Origin: CAZECE01 sp964510525
GTDB lineage: Bacteria; Pseudomonadota; Gammaproteobacteria; Pseudomonadales; JANQJO01
Direction of reading: 5' to 3'
Length of the DNA stretch: 8,546 nucleotides
Assembly: GCA_964510525.1 (NCBI GenBank)
Contig: CAZECE010000131.1
Location: forward strand, 1 to 8,546
Shown here: in pieces, positions 7,249 through 8,546 of the stretch
Layout of the letters: each line of letters starts with the position of its first letter
Numbering within the stretch: the stretch's first letter is position 1
Made by a program: the position numbers and the translations under genes
Notes under the pieces: model-generated
The model's input: only the letters and a program-made list of their open reading frames with translations
Databases searched by the model: none
What the model was told of the DNA's origin: nothing

Positions 7249-8546
7249 GATATTTGTACTCCTCGGTCAGATGTTTGGCTAATCGTATGGTTAATGCCAC
7301 CAGGGTTAACGTGGGGGGAACATGGCCACCTGTCACGAAGGGAGATGAGCCTGTTACGAATAGGTTTTCAGAACCAAACACCCTAAGGTTCGCGTCCACA
7401 ACACCGTTTTCCGCTTTATTGGCCATCCGTGTAGTCCCCATGTGGTGAGAAGCAAACCCAAGGTGTTCAGTAAAAATTCGCTCACTTCTCTCTTTCAACG
7501 TCTTCAATCGACCCAAGGATCTCTGTCCAAAATCTCGAGCCAGAATTTCTAACACCTGCCAGATATTGTCCACATCGCTTTGTTTGAGTGCCCAGTCAAT
7601 CTTTATTTTTGGTACTCCATTTGTGTCCAATTGATCAGATAGCGAAATTTTATTGTCCCATGATGGCGTTTGTTCAATCATCATGTACATCATATAAGCT
7701 TCTATTTTTTTCGCATCATCGAATAATTTTGTGTCAAATTTTTTTCGAGAGATACCTTCTGCCACCATGTCAATGTCTTTAATAAAATTGACGATATGTG
7801 TACCAAAGTAATCCGGGATATCGCCTTCACGAAACGAGTCTTTTAGAATGTGGAAAGAAGACACTCCATCTGAAAGATAAAAGTTGTCGCGTGGAATTAA
7901 GGGGACCCTGATATTATTGAGGCGTTTGTCTCGTATCTGTTTGTCGCTGACCTTGAAATAGCCGGAAACAGAATAGTCTCCTTGCTTATTTTCTTTATAA
8001 AAATCGAAGTTATCGTCACCGCTTGGGTAAAAATGCGCGGCTTCAACCACAGGGTGATCCATAAAATAGCGGCCGAGGGCGCCAGAGCGGTTGCCCAATT
8101 TATTGTTATATTTTTGGTTAGCGTGAAGCAGCATTCTGGCATTTTCGATGCCCCCGAGGCAGAGTACAAAGATTCGTGCTTTTACCTGATAACGCGCGCT
8201 TTTTCGGTTGATGAAGACAGCACTTTGCACTGCGGCTTTATTTTCATCGTACTCAATATCAACCAAGCAGCTGTGTTTATAGATATCGACGGAATTACTA
8301 TTTTTGAACGCTTCCCCATACGCTTGAAAAAATCGAACCGGTGGTGTTGAAAATATGGAGATTCCTGTTGTGACTTTGTCGCTCTTATCCGTCATCGCGC
8401 GATGCCCTGTCGCTGCTTGCCAATGGGTATAGTCGTACCCCTGACGGCCTGCGCCACAGTATATCGCAGCCTCTTTATAATAAGGCTCTAGGTCGGCGTA
8501 CGAAATCGGCCAGCCGCTGTCCGGAACCCAGTCTCGTTTCTCAAAA
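7241..8546 (-). CDS. GMC-family FAD-dependent oxidoreductase, N-terminus beyond the window
   Basis: The minus-strand frame is open to the right edge. The 50 codons before the Met at 8395 read through segments such as WVPDSGWPISYADLEPYYKE, a classical GMC pattern, so that Met is internal; 434 residues are visible and the GxGxxG FAD-binding N-terminus is missing. Further family features are FVLCLGGIENARMLL (codons near 8167-8123), matching the FAD-domain aaGxIExxRLLL motif, and the C-terminal domain signature HHMGTTRM (7447-7424; His at 7445-7447 is the expected catalytic base). The chain ends with DANLRVFGSENLFVTGSS and PTLTLVALTIRLAKHL. The second catalytic position, usually Asn or His in (N/H)PTLT, is Pro (codon 7316-7318); a His two residues earlier (GGH) may or may not compensate. 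Such enzymes oxidise alcohol groups of sugars or other polyols, often passing electrons to the respiratory chain; the substrate here is unknown. It overlaps the Tat protein gene by 8 bp, implying coupled expression and a shared complex. Confidence 0.9.
   Translation of the reverse strand, partial: FEKRDWVPDSGWPISYADLEPYYKEAAIYCGAGRQGYDYTHWQAATGHRAMTDKSDKVTTGISIFSTPPVRFFQAYGEAFKNSNSVDIYKHSCLVDIEYDENKAAVQSAVFINRKSARYQVKARIFVLCLGGIENARMLLHANQKYNNKLGNRSGALGRYFMDHPVVEAAHFYPSGDDNFDFYKENKQGDYSVSGYFKVSDKQIRDKRLNNIRVPLIPRDNFYLSDGVSSFHILKDSFREGDIPDYFGTHIVNFIKDIDMVAEGISRKKFDTKLFDDAKKIEAYMMYMMIEQTPSWDNKISLSDQLDTNGVPKIKIDWALKQSDVDNIWQVLEILARDFGQRSLGRLKTLKERSERIFTEHLGFASHHMGTTRMANKAENGVVDANLRVFGSENLFVTGSSPFVTGGHVPPTLTLVALTIRLAKHLTEEYKYHD

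Noticed and set aside
7982..8350. A 122-codon plus-strand open frame antisense to the GMC gene.
   Set aside because: It has no recognisable protein features and lies opposite a strongly supported GMC coding frame; it is a shadow frame.
7241..8395. Treating the Met at 8395 as the true start of the GMC protein.
   Set aside because: The frame stays open for 50 more codons to the window edge and encodes conserved GMC sequence (WPISYADLEPYY), so the gene is simply cut by the window.

Overview
The window is the downstream part of a chromosomal exopolysaccharide locus of the XrtA (exosortase A, EpsH) type, followed by a convergent two-gene redox unit. The host is probably a gammaproteobacterium, perhaps marine. 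That rests on an outer-membrane beta-barrel protein, an exosortase A, a Tat-exported protein and moderate, slightly AT-rich base composition. Genus cannot be told from the sequence.

Left part, + strand, 1-4771: the 3' end of a TIGR03016-like XrtA-associated outer-membrane barrel protein; a DUF3473/NodB polysaccharide deacetylase (1300-2127); a CelD/BcsL-like GNAT (FemAB-like) acyltransferase (2127-3242); and exosortase XrtA with an EpsI-type C-terminal domain (3239-4771). The last three are joined by a TAATG and an ATGA stop/start overlap, so they almost certainly form one translationally coupled operon. Together they suggest export of a polysaccharide, its modification (deacetylation, acyl or aminoacyl transfer), and sorting of PEP-CTERM proteins at the inner membrane. 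The XrtA-associated ATPase (TIGR03015) that I remember as usually sitting between the barrel and the deacetylase is absent; only 48 bp lie there. No PEP-CTERM substrate protein is encoded in the window.

Middle, 4772-6862: a short intergenic stretch with a plausible sigma-70 promoter precedes a 659-residue GT-C fold (GT39/ArnT-like) membrane glycosyltransferase, apparently transcribed on its own.

Right part, - strand, 6886-8546: a GMC-family flavin oxidoreductase, whose N-terminal FAD-binding part lies beyond the right edge, overlaps by 8 bp a 120-residue Tat-signal protein. The pair resembles the large and small 'hitchhiker' subunits of periplasmic FAD dehydrogenases. The stop codons of this unit and the glycosyltransferase converge across 23 bp that include part of a 10-bp-armed inverted repeat.

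No tRNA, rRNA, CRISPR array, insertion sequence or phage gene is visible, and no non-coding stretch exceeds 300 bp. Most of the window is a recognisable exosortase locus. The more unusual points are the missing ATPase slot with its coupled nine-codon reading frame, the GMC enzyme lacking the usual second catalytic Asn/His, and its very small Tat partner.
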